DNA of 64,000 nt. Origin: Apostichopus japonicus. Its lineage: Eukaryota; Echinodermata; Holothuroidea; Aspidochirotida; Stichopodidae. Shown in pieces: positions 11,433 to 22,984 of the stretch. The notes beneath the pieces were generated by a model. The model was not told the DNA's origin. It made no database searches and saw nothing but the letters and a program-made list of their open reading frames with translations. The translations under genes and the position numbers were made by a program. Each line of letters starts with the position of its first letter. The stretch's first letter is position 1. Location of the stretch: assembly GCF_037975245.1 (NCBI RefSeq), contig NC_092570.1, positions 11,821,001 through 11,885,000 on the forward strand. The letters run 5' to 3'.

Positions 11433-12476
11433 CTTGGTGTGGTTTGCAGGCTTTTGCCTTTGGAAATTTTGATGATGGTTAAATCCTCTGACCTCACAAA
11501 CATATATCATGTGAGGGCCTAAATCACTAGGGTCATCTCTTCTTAATGCCCTATCCATCCATACATTAGAATGGTAATGTTCAATCATTCCCCTGTTGAG
11601 TAATATTGTGGCGCATAAGAAAGTGTCACAAACACATGCATACAGTATGCCTATAAGAATGGAGTATCCCCCTCTCCTCTGGTTCAGTCAATTGAGTTCC
11701 CTTTACTTTCTAGCGTAAACCATTTCACTGTATGTGTATTTTAAATTTATTGCCATGAACTGTGATAATTTCCTCATGGGAAAAAAAGCTTTGTAAAGTT
11801 GTTTTATGAGAAAAGAACAACATCATCACTTGTTTGATGGTGTTTCAGAGAATATTGGTTATAATAATCCATTTCACATTGTTAACTGCATTTAGTCTTA
11901 GTTTGTTCTTAGTTGTTGAAATAACTATTATGTAATGGCATGTAAGGTCTACTACTTTCATTTTGTGGAAATGATGCAAACGTAAAATTTAGTTTTTGTT
12001 TCTACTTTGTTTTTAGCTGCTGCTAGGAATCACTTTTACAATGGTGAGAAATATGGTCAGTTGTTATAATGTTTAGTTATCATCAGGCTTAGTTATAAAC
12101 TGTAATGACATCTTTATGCAGCTCTTAAAAATTGTATTAAAAAAATTTAAAAATTGTAGTAAAGTTGATCAATTTGTAGCATAGTGAGAATTTTAACTTT
12201 TAATTTTCGTGTCAGTAAAATACAGTTCTTCGATATATTTTTTAGAAAGAATTTCATTTCATTTGTTGCATTTATTTGTTATATAACATAACAGTACAAT
12301 TAAGTCAAAGAACAAATACGTGAATGGACTTGATCTTAAAAAGCCTCTTGGGAGTACAAAAGAAACAACATAGTAGGAAAAAAAACCCAACAATATAGAC
12401 AAGAAGAATCTCCAAAATGTACCCTACCCCCACCATCCCTATGCCACCATAAGTCAACATTTCATCTTACAAAAGC
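11433..12476. other. Non-coding AT-rich stretch between convergent genes
   Basis: No gene or repeat family recognised. It separates the plus-strand gene ending at 10759 from the minus-strand gene ending at 12477. Confidence 0.6.
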
Positions 12477-13825
12477 TCACAAGAACATAGCGGTTGAATT
12501 AATGAAACGGTTCAAGATATATTTAACTTGTGATAACAGCTTTCTGGAAAAACTTAATGAGATTCCACAATGTATGCTGCTGTCAAAAAGAACACATGAG
12601 ACACCACCCACTCCCTCCTCCACCCCCCATCCCCCCATATGAAAGCCTTTATGCCTTCCATCAGCGGAAGGATAGCGTTCCCTGATTTTCCACACACAGC
12701 ATGAAGGAATGACCAATCGTCTGTGTGCTCCTAGCCGTCCATGTTGCCAGTAGATGTATTGACGATACGCATAATATCTGAAGTTGGCATGTGACCTATC
12801 TGGGGAGTCGGCAAAATTGTCCTCATTTGCCCTCATCGCAACATCGAGTATGTTTCCATTTAGACAGATTTCAGAAAATATTCCTCCTGTTGCCAAGCAT
12901 ATATTTCTGTTCCCACAGCATCTCTGCTCAATAGCACTGTTCATGTCATGACAATTCCCAACAAACACACCAGGATGGAGCTTCTTCAACTTGAAGTGAG
13001 GCACTCACATCATCGTTTGCCTGCCTCGTTATAATATCTTGGTATGCACCAGGATTCCTTCTCAGTAGCTGTGCAGCTATCTCTTCTAGGCTGGACCTGT
13101 CCAGATCCTGGAGATATGTCTACAATGCAAAGAAAATGAACCAGAAGGTCAAAATAAGTGATACCTTGCAATATAAGAGGCAAATTTGTATACTTTCCAA
13201 ACTCATGTATAGTTGATGGTAGATGACTTTTGTCCTCCTAGAAAAGCAATAGCTAATTACAGACCTAGTTTAAAGTTTTAGCAACTCTCAGTTAAGCAAG
13301 TAAAGCAAATAAGGATAATGTTGTATTGACATACCTAGTTTGAAGACAACATCTTTGCCTGTTTTCACTTAATGGTTTGGAGGTTATCAAACTTCCACCT
13401 ATATTTACCTCAAATAATTTTTGGTCCTCATGAAAAACAAAATAGAAAAATTAACCCACAGGTTTCAAGACTATTTGCAACTCCAGCCCCTTTATATTAT
13501 GAATTGTATATGGCACTGCTCCAGACAGAAGCAGATTCAAATTACTTTAAATTAATAGATGTGTAGAACAGGTGACGATCTTTTGTGTGGCAAATGTAAG
13601 AAATCCACAATACCATTTGTAGAGCATGAGTAACATAGAAATGGCAACCAGATAACTCTAATATGTAGACCTGTATGAACACTATTATTTCAGGCACTGA
13701 CAAAGGAGGATATAGGCCTGTGACTTTTTATTTACCAGAATAACTTCGTCTTGATTTTCGGAAGGTTCTTCGTCTTGATTTGTAGTTGGGGATTGCTCCA
13801 TTTCTTCTTCTTCAGTGGAGTCATC
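12477..13825 (-). pseudogene. P2X7 C-terminal-type (P2RX7_C) cysteine/histidine-rich domain gene, one frameshift
   Basis: Two minus-strand exons in phase 0. 13825-13736 (ttgccag acceptor, gtaaat donor) is 30 codons of acidic linker (DDSTEEEEMEQ...). 13119-12477 (gcattgtag acceptor) reads TYLQDLDRSSLEEIAAQLLR, then SWCVC, then after one extra base GNCHDMNSAIEQRCCGN. It continues with ICLATGGIFSEICLN, a FRYYAYRQYIYW block, and IPSCCVWKIRERYPSADG. The WCxCGxC...E..CC...YR..AYRQ...W...PSC.VWKIRE order is that of the zinc-binding ballast domain of P2X7, which is also widespread as a stand-alone or transposon-associated domain in invertebrates and fish. There is no channel domain here, so it is not a P2X receptor. 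The N-terminal exons are not found. The single-base shift between WCVC and GNC suggests a recent break or an assembly error. Confidence 0.72.
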
Positions 13826-14759
13826 CTGGCAAAATGAAATTTTTCAAAACAATTATCAATCTGGAGCTTATTTTAAGGAAGCGATCATTAGTTGGTGAGC
13901 ATGTCCCTAATATTTTAATCATTTAGTGTGAACATTATTGTTGCAGAGATTACAACTGTCATGCAGTTACCCAACAACACTTCTCGACTGACAATTACTG
14001 GCACAAAGCTGTGATGTTTCAAGATAGTAAACAGACAAGCGATGGTTACGATAACCGTGACCGGACAAATACCCCCCAGACAAATACCCCCCGGACGATA
14101 ACCCACCAGACAATAACCCCTCGGACGATTACCCCCCGGACAGATACCCCCCGGACAAATACCATCCCGGACAACTACCCCCCAGGACAACTACCACCCG
14201 GACAGATACCCCCCGGACAATTACCCTCGAGGACATAAACCCCCCCCCCGGACAACTACCCACCCGGACAACTACCTCCTCGGACAAATACCCCCCAGAC
14301 AGTTACCCCCCGGATAAATACCCCCGGACGAATATGCCCCTTGACATATGCCAGCGACGGATACGCCCGTCTTTTTACGAGGTTAGTTTCCCGCGGGCCT
14401 CAACATATACCCTGGTCGCCGGGCAACTCCGAGAGCATACTTACAATTGGGTCAGGGTGCCGGTAAAACTGGCACCAATAGGGTCGTCGTGTGCGTGGCC
14501 CTTTTAACCTCCTCCCGACTTTAAAAAAGATTCGAGTGTTTCATATATAAGCCCCCAAAACTCCTGGATAGGGCTTGACAATGGGCCGATGCCCGGGGGG
14601 GGGGTGGGTGGGTTTGGGCATTGCTCACTGATGGTAGTTACGAATAATTTACTATTTGTTATAGTGACACTATTCTGTATTATTAATCTCCGAACAATTC
14701 CGGCTTATTGCGACTTAGCATTTTCAAGTTTCCTTCTGAGTAATTTTAATTGATGATTT

Positions 14760-15022
14760 GTTATGTTATGTTAGTTTTTGTATAGCGCTTTATATGGCAC
14801 AGCTATCTCAAAGCATTTTGAATCACTGGTCATCAGGCTGGCTGCCGAGAATCGAGCGAACACACCTTATTTATCTCACAGGTACACATTTATACACGTG
14901 GATGGAGAGGGGCAGTCGAGATAAAAGTGCCTTGCCCAAGGACACAACATAAGGGGTGAGAGCTTGAATCGAAACCACAGTCCTGTGATCATATATAAAC
15001 CAAAAGCATTAGCCACTCTTTT
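14760..15022 (-). mobile_element. tRNA-derived SINE
   Basis: Read on the minus strand it starts with an A-box-like GAGTGGCTAATGC (15018-15006) and a B-box-like GGTTTCGATTC (14976-14966). The body TTGTGTCCTTGGGCAAGGCAC follows, and the far end is TATAAAGCGCTATACAAAA-like. The same body motif is in the SINE at 45429. It lies inside the foldback element. Confidence 0.65.
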
Positions 15023-15464
15023 GAACACCGCTGGTCAGCCTATTCAACATTGTGACTCAACAGAATTAATCAGGCAAGCTCACCTGTTGTTGAAATACCT
15101 TCCCTACCGTACCCTAGTAGATTTTTTTGTTTATGGCAACAACTGGCCAATCAAGAGACAGTCTGGAAAAAACACATGACTCAATTTTGTGGATACATAC
15201 CATGTGCAGCCATTTTAGTAGAAGGACTTCACCCTGGAAGCAAGAATTTTCTGCTAGACACATGCAACTGTATATTACAACTCATCTGCACTACTTTCTG
15301 TTTTATCCGCTGCAAAAACTACCAAGGGCAATTCTCATATAGATTTAATCAATTGGATATCATCTCGCATTGTCAAAACGTTCATATCCGTTGGGGAGTT
15401 TTAATTTTAAGCGTATTTTTGTTCAAAGTGGCTATTTTACAACCAGGAGTAACAATAATTTCAG

Positions 15465-15511
15465 GTTACGCATGCGCAGTTGCTTTATTTAATTTACTGC
15501 GCATGCGTAAC
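15465..15511. repeat. Hairpin with 16-bp perfect arms
   Basis: GTTACGCATGCGCAGT (15465-15480) and its reverse complement (15496-15511) flank a 15-base AT-rich spacer; the arms contain GCATGC and TGCGCA palindromes. Inside the foldback element. Confidence 0.85.
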
Positions 15512-15682
15512 TGGAAATTCGCCGATAATGTAAGAATAGTTTATAAATAATTGTTACTCTGGTCGTAAGAATAGCCACGGCCATTTTTGTTTTGACGCGT
15601 TTCGTCGGGGCCCCTCGGACGCGGTCCCTTCATATACACGCGTTTTGACACCTATCAAAGAAAATTCTTGTGTATATATTTA

Positions 15683-15938
<256 letters not shown>

Positions 15939-16002
15939 GCAGTGGCAGTAGCAGTAGTATTATGGTTATTAACTATGATACTTTTAAATAAGGTGTAAGA
16001 AA

Positions 16003-16049
16003 TCGGCCTGACATTTCGACTGTAGAAAATAGTCGAAACGTCAGGCCGA
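16003..16049. repeat. Hairpin with 19-bp arms
   Basis: TCGGCCTGACATTTCGACT and AGTCGAAACGTCAGGCCGA pair over 19 bp with one mismatch around a 9-base loop. Inside the foldback element, right of the GAT array. Confidence 0.85.
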
Positions 16050-17132
16050 CTTCATAGATCTTTTTCTTTAACCTTGGTGATTTTGTGGATTAGCAGTTTT
16101 TATCAGCTACGTTATTTTGCTTTTAAATTTGGTTATATAGAAGACGTGGAACAGCCGGTCAATTTCTAATTACAAGATGCATATTTTGATTGTCATATGC
16201 TTTAACGTTTCATATCAGAATAATAATCTGATATATCAGAATAATAATCTAATATACCAGATTAAGACAATTTTCTTTCATGGCCCTAATGGGCTTTCGT
16301 ACTACGGAGTTCACCAGCTAAAGGTCCGCTTGGTTAACGGGTTCGTGGGGGGGGGGGGTGGCGTATTCTGGTTTAGTTCAGGTTCTAACCTGAGTGAGGT
16401 ATCTGTGCCGGTGTATTTGTGCGGGTAGAGCTTTCCCGGAGGTAATTGCTGGGGGTGGGGTTAATTGTCCTCGGGGGTATTTTTCCTCGTGGGTGTATGT
16501 CCGGGGTAGTTGTCCCGGGGGTAGTTGTCTGGAGGGTACTTATCCTCGGGGGTATTTGTCCTCGGGGGTGTATGTCCGGGGGGTATTTGTCCGGGGGGTA
16601 GTTGTCCTCGGAGGTATTCGTCCTCGGGGGTTTTTGTCCGGGGGGTGATTGTCCGGGGGGTACTTGTCTCGGGGGTATTTGTCCGGGGGGGGGTATATGT
16701 CCGGGGGGTATTTGTCCGGGGGGTATTTGTCCGGCAACCACGATAACGATGGATTTATTCTGTTACTCTTTGTTGTCAACCTATCTGTTTCTTGTACGTG
16801 ATGCATGACATTTATTTACTTCATATTACAGAGGGCAGTATTTACGTTTAGATTGATGTATACTAATCAAAACATTACATCCCTCCCCTTTTAGTTAAAA
16901 TGGAACAATCCTCTTAGAGTGTTAATATCGATACTTCATGTCTTGTGAAATAAGGAATGGGAAACAATAACATTTTTTTCTATTATGGTAAAACATGAAA
17001 ATGATGCAGGCGATAATAAAAGAAAAGATGATGCTCAAAATGTCTCTGACTTTACTTATTTTACAAACATACAATACTTTAATGTGGCTGTTTGTTTAGA
17101 AAGTTCACAGTTTATATTGACGATATTAATCG

Positions 17133-19262
17133 CTATGGCGGTTTCGTACTTCGCTGAGAACGTCTTAACTCGTCGTTTTCAGCACTTCCCCCCTCTGTAA
17201 TCTCCTCCGGTGGTTGCTCAGGTTCGCTAGGTTCTCCTACGAAGCGTTTGAAGAATGAAGAATTCCGTGTGATTACCGAACCATTTCCCCCTCCGCGGTT
17301 ACGCAATTTCCCTTGCGTTTCGTTACTGTCATCGGGTTAGGATCATAGGGGGTAGACAACATGTTCCGCTTTTTCTGTTTCACAAGGACTGTATCACCGA
17401 TAGCTATGTTGGACTCGCGTGCGTGCAGAGATTTGTCGGCATTCGCTTTCATTTTCCGATTCATCTGAGCATCACGTTCGCGCAGACCGGCGAAGTCGCG
17501 TAGCTCGCGTTTTGCGTCTGGGAGCATGATGGACATTTTTCTCCCATACAGGAGTTCGAACGGGGATACAATCGTAGTGCTGCGTGGTGTAGCTCTGTAT
17601 TGGCGCAGAAACTTACAAAGTTCTTGCTTCCAGTTTTTCTTTTGCGATACAGACGCTCGAATAGACTTTTCAAGCGTGCGGATGAAACGCTCGGCTTCAC
17701 CATTGGCACGGGGCCACAGCGGGGTGCACTTCCTATGAGTGAAACCAAGATAGTTTGCAAACTTGGCAAAGTCCTCCGAGTTCATAGGTGGCCCATTGTC
17801 GGTACGTACCACCTTTGGAATTCCGTGTCGCGAAAATATTTTGTCTAATTCCGGGATCACAGTTTTCGCTTGTAGTGATGGTATTATTATAGCTTCTGGA
17901 TAACGGCTGTAATCATCGATAACTACCATTACGTATTCTCCTCCCGCGAATGGCCCTTTGAAATCCATGGAGACCGACTCCCATGGGGTGCTGGGGAGTT
18001 CTGTAATTCGCAAGGGCTCTGGTGGGGTTGGAGATAGGGTCACGATTTGGCACGTTAGACAGCCTTTTACTTTGTGTTCAACGGATCTATCAATACCAGG
18101 GAACCAAACTTTTTCTCGTAGGAGTTGCTTTGTTTGACGATTCCCTGGTGCGACGCGTGTGCTAAGTCAACGGCTTGTTCGCGAAGTGATTTTGGCAAGA
18201 CTATCCGCGTGTCTCTCAGGACAACACCGTTAACTACAGAGAACTCATTTTTCATGTGTCTGAATTCGAGAGCACTGCAGAGTGCTTGGATTTCGCGTCT
18301 TGCTTAGATTTGCTTTGAACAACCTCAAATTTCTTTACTTTCGGTACAGCGTTACTGCAAACGTAGTTCACGTAATCCTCTATCATGGCGTTGTGACTTA
18401 CAGGATGCGAGTGGTACCGCGACAGATAGTCAGCTGGATTATCTCTGCCCGGTATGTGCTTGACTTCGAAGTCATACTGCTGAAGTTTCAACAGCCACAG
18501 TTTTATTCTCGCGTTATTCTTAGCGCCACGGTTGTTGAAAATGGGAAGTAGAGCCTGTGGTCAGTGTGTACCTCGAAATGGCTGCCATACAGGTAAACTC
18601 TGAACCGTTCCACTCCGAACTTGATCGGGAGTGCTTCTCGTTCTATCTGCGCGTAGCGAGACTCTGCTGCAGACATTGCGCGACTGGCGTAAGCGACAAC
18701 CTTGTTTTCTTGACACAACATAGCTGAAACGCCACACGGGCTTGCGTCAACGATCACCACAGATGGTTTGGAGCTGTCGAAGTATGTTACGGTTGTTTCA
18801 TTTGTCAAAGTACGTTTCAACTGTTCAAATGCCTGATTGCACTCATCGGACCATTGAAACTTAAAATCCTTCTTGGTTAGCTCGCGTAGGGAGCGGTGAT
18901 CGACGCGTAGTTGGGTATGAACCTTGATACGTATTGCGTTAACCAGAGGAACGAGCGCACTGCGCTTGCGTCTATTGGGACTTCCGTGGTTTTCATGTCG
19001 TTAATTTTTGCTGGCTCAGGGCTGATTCCTTGAGCAGAAAATATGTGTCCGAAATAAACAACCTCTGGCTGCGCGATTTTGCATTTGTCGCGATTCAGGC
19101 ATGCCCCACACTCGGCCAAGCGCTGAAGTACTCTGTGCAGGTTTTCGTTGTGTTCCTGCTTTGATTGTCCATACACGATGATATCGTCCGAAATGTTTAT
19201 TACTCCGGGTAATCCTGTTAGCATGTGACTGACCGCTTTCTGAAATTTTTCACTCGCTGCGT
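17133..19262 (-). mobile_element. Ty3/gypsy-type LTR retrotransposon pol, 5'-truncated and frame-broken
   Basis: In coding order: end of the reverse transcriptase from 19262 (NISDDIIVYGQ, CLNRDKC, YFGHIFSAQGI); RNase H (18820-18503) with VIVDAS, a catalytic Glu in IEREAL and VHTDH; RNase H tail KHIPGRDNPADYLSR (about 18460); the integrase zinc-binding region near 18255-18050 (H-x-S-H, then CLTCQ) with a frame break; the integrase core (18043-17273) with the acidic triad in MDFKGPF, RTDNG and NGEAERF; and a C-terminal tail rich in P and E ending RRSQRSTKPP at 17133. The RT fingers and palm start, gag, protease and LTRs are missing. The integrase residues are intact but the element cannot be functional as it stands. 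Confidence 0.93.
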
Positions 19263-19310
19263 TAAAATGAAAAAAAATCTGAATTTTAACGTTTAGTCGA
19301 AATATAACAA

Positions 19311-19675
19311 GTCGTCAAAACGACAACTTTCAGATTTTTGTCATTTTGATGAGTTATTGTATCTCGGCAAAACGTCAATTTTCAGAATTTGTCATTTTGA
19401 CGACTTGTTGTATCTCGGCAAAACGTCAATTTTCAGATTTTTGTCATTTTGACGACTTGTCGTATCTCGGCAAAACGTCAATTTTCAATATTTTGTCATT
19501 TTGACGACTTGTTGTATCTCGGCAAAACGTCAATTTTCAGAAATGTTGTCATTTTGTCATTTTGACGAATTGTTGCATCTCGGCAAATTTAATAATTTTG
19601 TCGTTTTGACGAGTTGTTAAACTCGGCAAACGTCATTTTTCTGAATTTTGTCATTTTGACGAGTTTGTTACTCTT
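19311..19675. repeat. 52-bp tandem repeat, about 7 copies
   Basis: A unit built from TGTCATTTTGACGACTTGTT and TATCTCGGCAAAACGTCAA repeats at a spacing of 52 bp (19401, 19453, 19505), more diverged at the right end. It directly abuts the broken 5' end of the gypsy fragment. Confidence 0.93.
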
Positions 19676-20152
19676 TCATCACCATGTCCCTTCTACGCTT
19701 CCGTAACAATGGGAATCAGTTTTCAGTGTTATGGAGCATATTTATACTACGAGATCCATTCTGTATTGAAAGGAAGCACTTTATATCAGTATCACTTACA
19801 TTACACGTCAAGTAACAGATACTGTCAGACAGTGCTTAGATGTAGTATGTTTTGCCAGATGACTGCATTGTATAAAATGTGTACATGGTCACTCTTCTGA
19901 TCCATTAGTTGCAAGTGAAAAAATAATTATGCTGTTTGTTTGTTGATCCTATCATTGATCATTGTAAGCTAGGCCTGGGCCCTTAAGTGTTAAGTTGAAG
20001 TTACCGCTACTTTCTCCATTTAAATATTGTAACCTTCTATTATTTAGCCCTTGTAACTTGTAGTGCTGCTTTAGGCTTACTTACTTCGTTGTTCATATTT
20101 ATATTACAGAAAAGATAGGCCTCATAGCAGCACTAGTAGTAGTACACGATAT
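19676..20152. other. Non-coding stretch
   Basis: No gene, RNA or repeat recognised. Confidence 0.6.
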
Positions 20153-21111
20153 CAGGCGCGTATCCAGGATTTTCTAATCCGGGGAGCGCGATTTACTATC
20201 TAAGCGGAGCGCCACCATCGGTTGGCGCGGAGCGTACAAGAAAATTTCTGGTTTTGATACCCCCCAGATCACCGGAAATGGCACTTCTCAGGCTTGAAAA
20301 TGACCAACCAACTTTGACCAACCAAAAATGACCAACTTTTGCCTGAGAACCGCAGTGTTTCCCAAAAGTTTTTTTCCATCCATAACCTTTTTGAAGATTA
20401 TCACCAGTCACACATCATGTTCGACCTCATTGCATGTCCTATGGATCATTGCTTTTGTAGGTGATTCTACGTCACGGCCCACAATATCCGAAAGCCCCAC
20501 TTTTCAAGGTTTTAAGCCCATTATTTGTTGAGAATTTGAAAATTCACATTTCTCGTGAATAAAATCACATCAGAACATACCCATAATGTTGCACAAAATT
20601 TAATCTATGGACAACCAATATAGAAAAACCTCCTTCAACCCCTAACAGACAGGTCAAAATTACACGAGTAGAGGAAAGTACATGATGAAGAATGTTGGTC
20701 AGGAAATTTTCGAAAATTCCCATAATGTTAAGTTATTGGTGTACAAATATTAAAACCTCTTATTATGGCTATTATAAAACTGCGTTGAAGGAAATGAAAA
20801 ATAGCAGATATTTCCGATATCAGGTATATCGAAACCGAACACTACACACATAGGCGTAGGTCCCGTAGGAGGCGGGGCTGCAGCCCCCCCCCCCCCCCGC
20901 AACCAAATTTTCCCCATTTTTTTCTGGCACCTACTGAAAGAAAAATAAATAGCAATGAAGAGCTTAAACATTATCTCCTTGGTAATTAAAATAAAGTTCT
21001 TAGCTTGGCCGATATTACTACTGTAAAAGAGAGTTGTGACATAAATGGATCTGTATCCTTTTTCTCCATCTACATAAGACATTTCGTTGTTTACATTAGA
21101 ATCCGGCGGTA

Positions 21112-21213
21112 TACATCGCATGCCATCGTTTACCGTACGGTCCGTGAAAGTTGCACAGTTTATAAACTGTGCAACTTTCACGGACCGTACGGTAAACGAT
21201 GGCATGCAATGTA
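21112..21213. repeat. 102-bp near-perfect palindrome without spacer
   Basis: Arms of 51 bp meet at CAGTTTA/TAAACTG (21162/21163). The inner 45 bp match perfectly and the outer six carry one mismatch (21117 versus 21208). It includes GTACGGTCCGTGAAAG and its complement. It may be a palindromic MITE. Confidence 0.93.
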
Positions 21214-22009
21214 ATGACCGATGCTTGCTTATATTGTTTTGGCATCGACATGTTGAACGCGCGCGTGGCGCGCGAAAAATTTGGCTTTTTTTCGGGCAAG
21301 TCATTACAGCCCAAAATCCAATTTGGCTCCTACGCATTTGACTACACACATAGAAAGTTTTTGGGGCTGTTCATCCTGGAACATGCATTTCAATGCTCAC
21401 TGATATGATGTTATATTTATATCTGCTCTTTGCTTTACAAATTCGAAAAGGCGTGTAGCGAGTAATTGCCAAGGGAGGGGCGAAGCCTGTAGGCAAACTA
21501 TCTAAGCGAAGCGCCACCATGAGTTGGCGCGAAGCGTACAAACAAAATTTTGGCCGAAAACGCCTCCCAGATCGCTGGAAATGACACTTCCCAGGCCTTG
21601 TAAGTTGCATCTAAGCATGTCTATTTTGAAATTACTAGCGATGTCATAAAGAAAATTTGCTCGGGGGGGGGGGCGGTCGCCCCTTCCCGAAATGCGTCAT
21701 GTTCCCCGACGACTCGGTCGAGTTCAAGACCAGCCACAGTTGGTTCCATATAGCACAATTGTACAATTGTTTAAGGCGTCCATACACACACACGCGTTAT
21801 GATAGACCATATATAGTATTTATATAGATACATCAGTGAGAGAGGAAAAATGGAAACGTCAAAAATGGAGTTGTCGGTGTAAGGGGTGGGGTAAGGCGCA
21901 CACCCCCTCCGTAATCCTTGATCTGTCACTGGCTACCCTGTGTATATAGTAGGGATCAGCGCTTTAACTATGACTGTTCCTCTTTCTCTTCCCGAGGTCT
22001 TGGCTATCT

Positions 22010-22145
22010 TCTACTCCCCCCCCCCCCTTTTCTCCTTTTTCTCTTTTTTTTTTCTTTTTCTTTTCCCATTTTTCCTCTCCTCCTTTTCTTTTTCCCCCCT
22101 CCTTTTCCCTTTTTTCTTTTCTTTTTTTCTCTCCTCTTTTCCTTA
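22010..22145. repeat. Polypyrimidine tract, 136 bp
   Basis: Almost unbroken C/T on the plus strand, so purine-only on the minus strand, followed by GGGGGGCGCGCGCCCCC. Such mirror-prone tracts can form triplex DNA. Not coding. Confidence 0.9.
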
Positions 22146-22190
22146 CCCGGGGGGCGCGCGCCCCCAACGCCCCCCCTGGATACGCACCTG

Positions 22191-22984
22191 GATATACTCA
22201 CTGATTCATAACGGTTTCTGCACGGCTTACGATTGCTTCCACATCTACAACTACCGCTACAGGACTTCTCATCTACTTTGCATGGACAAGCCCCTCGTCC
22301 CTTTTCCTTGAACAAGTTGACCGACAACTACCGGTCAGTGGTAGTTGTAAATCTCTCACTCGATAATTCAGTTTCTGATGGCGTGGGCGCGCGGCTGACA
22401 TTGTAAGGACAAGCTGGGTTCCGCAAATAAAATGATCTTGAGGGTCAGCAAATCGCCCGGCGTAATTTTCAGTAGCGTCTTATTACATTGAGCACACGTA
22501 CGCATATACATGCACAGGACACTTGTACACGCCGTAGCGGTCGCACAACGATGGGTTGAATAGTATTGAATCAGAAGGGCCCTTAATCCACAGGTTCAAA
22601 AGGTAATGAAAAAACTTTTGCAAACAAAGCTGTTTAGATGGCGCTATCATTGTTTGCCTATATCGGTAAACTTTTAGAAATGTGATAGCGCCGCCGATTT
22701 CTTCACGCGAACCCGTCTTTCAATAACGTGTGCTGACAATTTCAAAGTGCAAACATCTAGTTACAATTAGCAGAGATTTAATATGCAACACATGACTTTT
22801 TGATGTCACTAATCATCCTTTGCGAGATGGACACCAGTCTATTGCAGAGTACCGATGAAGATGTAGACTTAGAAATCGTCGTGATTCAGAAATCGTCCAT
22901 TCAGAGATGTTCATCTCTGAGTGACAGCCAAACTTGTATATTACATCGTGGGCGGAACGTGAATTTTTCATCACTAGGGAAGAG
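22191..22984. other. Non-coding stretch
   Basis: No gene recognised. One 10-bp inverted repeat, GGCGCTATCA (22640-22649) and its complement (22683-22692). Confidence 0.55.

Larger units (their letters stand above)
20153..22190. mobile_element. hAT-type inverted-repeat element or nest, 2.0 kb
   Basis: The left terminus CAGGCGCGTATCCAGG at 20153 matches the reverse complement of the right terminus CCTGGATACGCACCTG ending at 22190, 15 of 16 positions. GATAT stands on both outer sides, but an 8-bp duplication is not visible. Inside are a long copy of the core repeat (20190-20780, also at 24810-25360), a G/C run at 20880, a palindrome at 21112-21213, a second core copy (about 21450-21680) and a pyrimidine tract (22010-22145). 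It may be one element with later insertions or a chance pairing of two members of the family. Confidence 0.55.

Noticed and set aside
12477-13119. P2X7 purinergic receptor
   Set aside because: Only the C-terminal cysteine-rich domain type is present; no channel or transmembrane part.
16385-16806. Collagen-like proline/glycine repeat ORFs on both strands
   Set aside because: The 15-bp foldback unit is five codons long, so frames stay open by chance; the left arm gives the same.
21918-22327. Phe/Ser/Leu-rich and Lys/Arg-rich ORFs
   Set aside because: Translation of the polypyrimidine tract and its complement.
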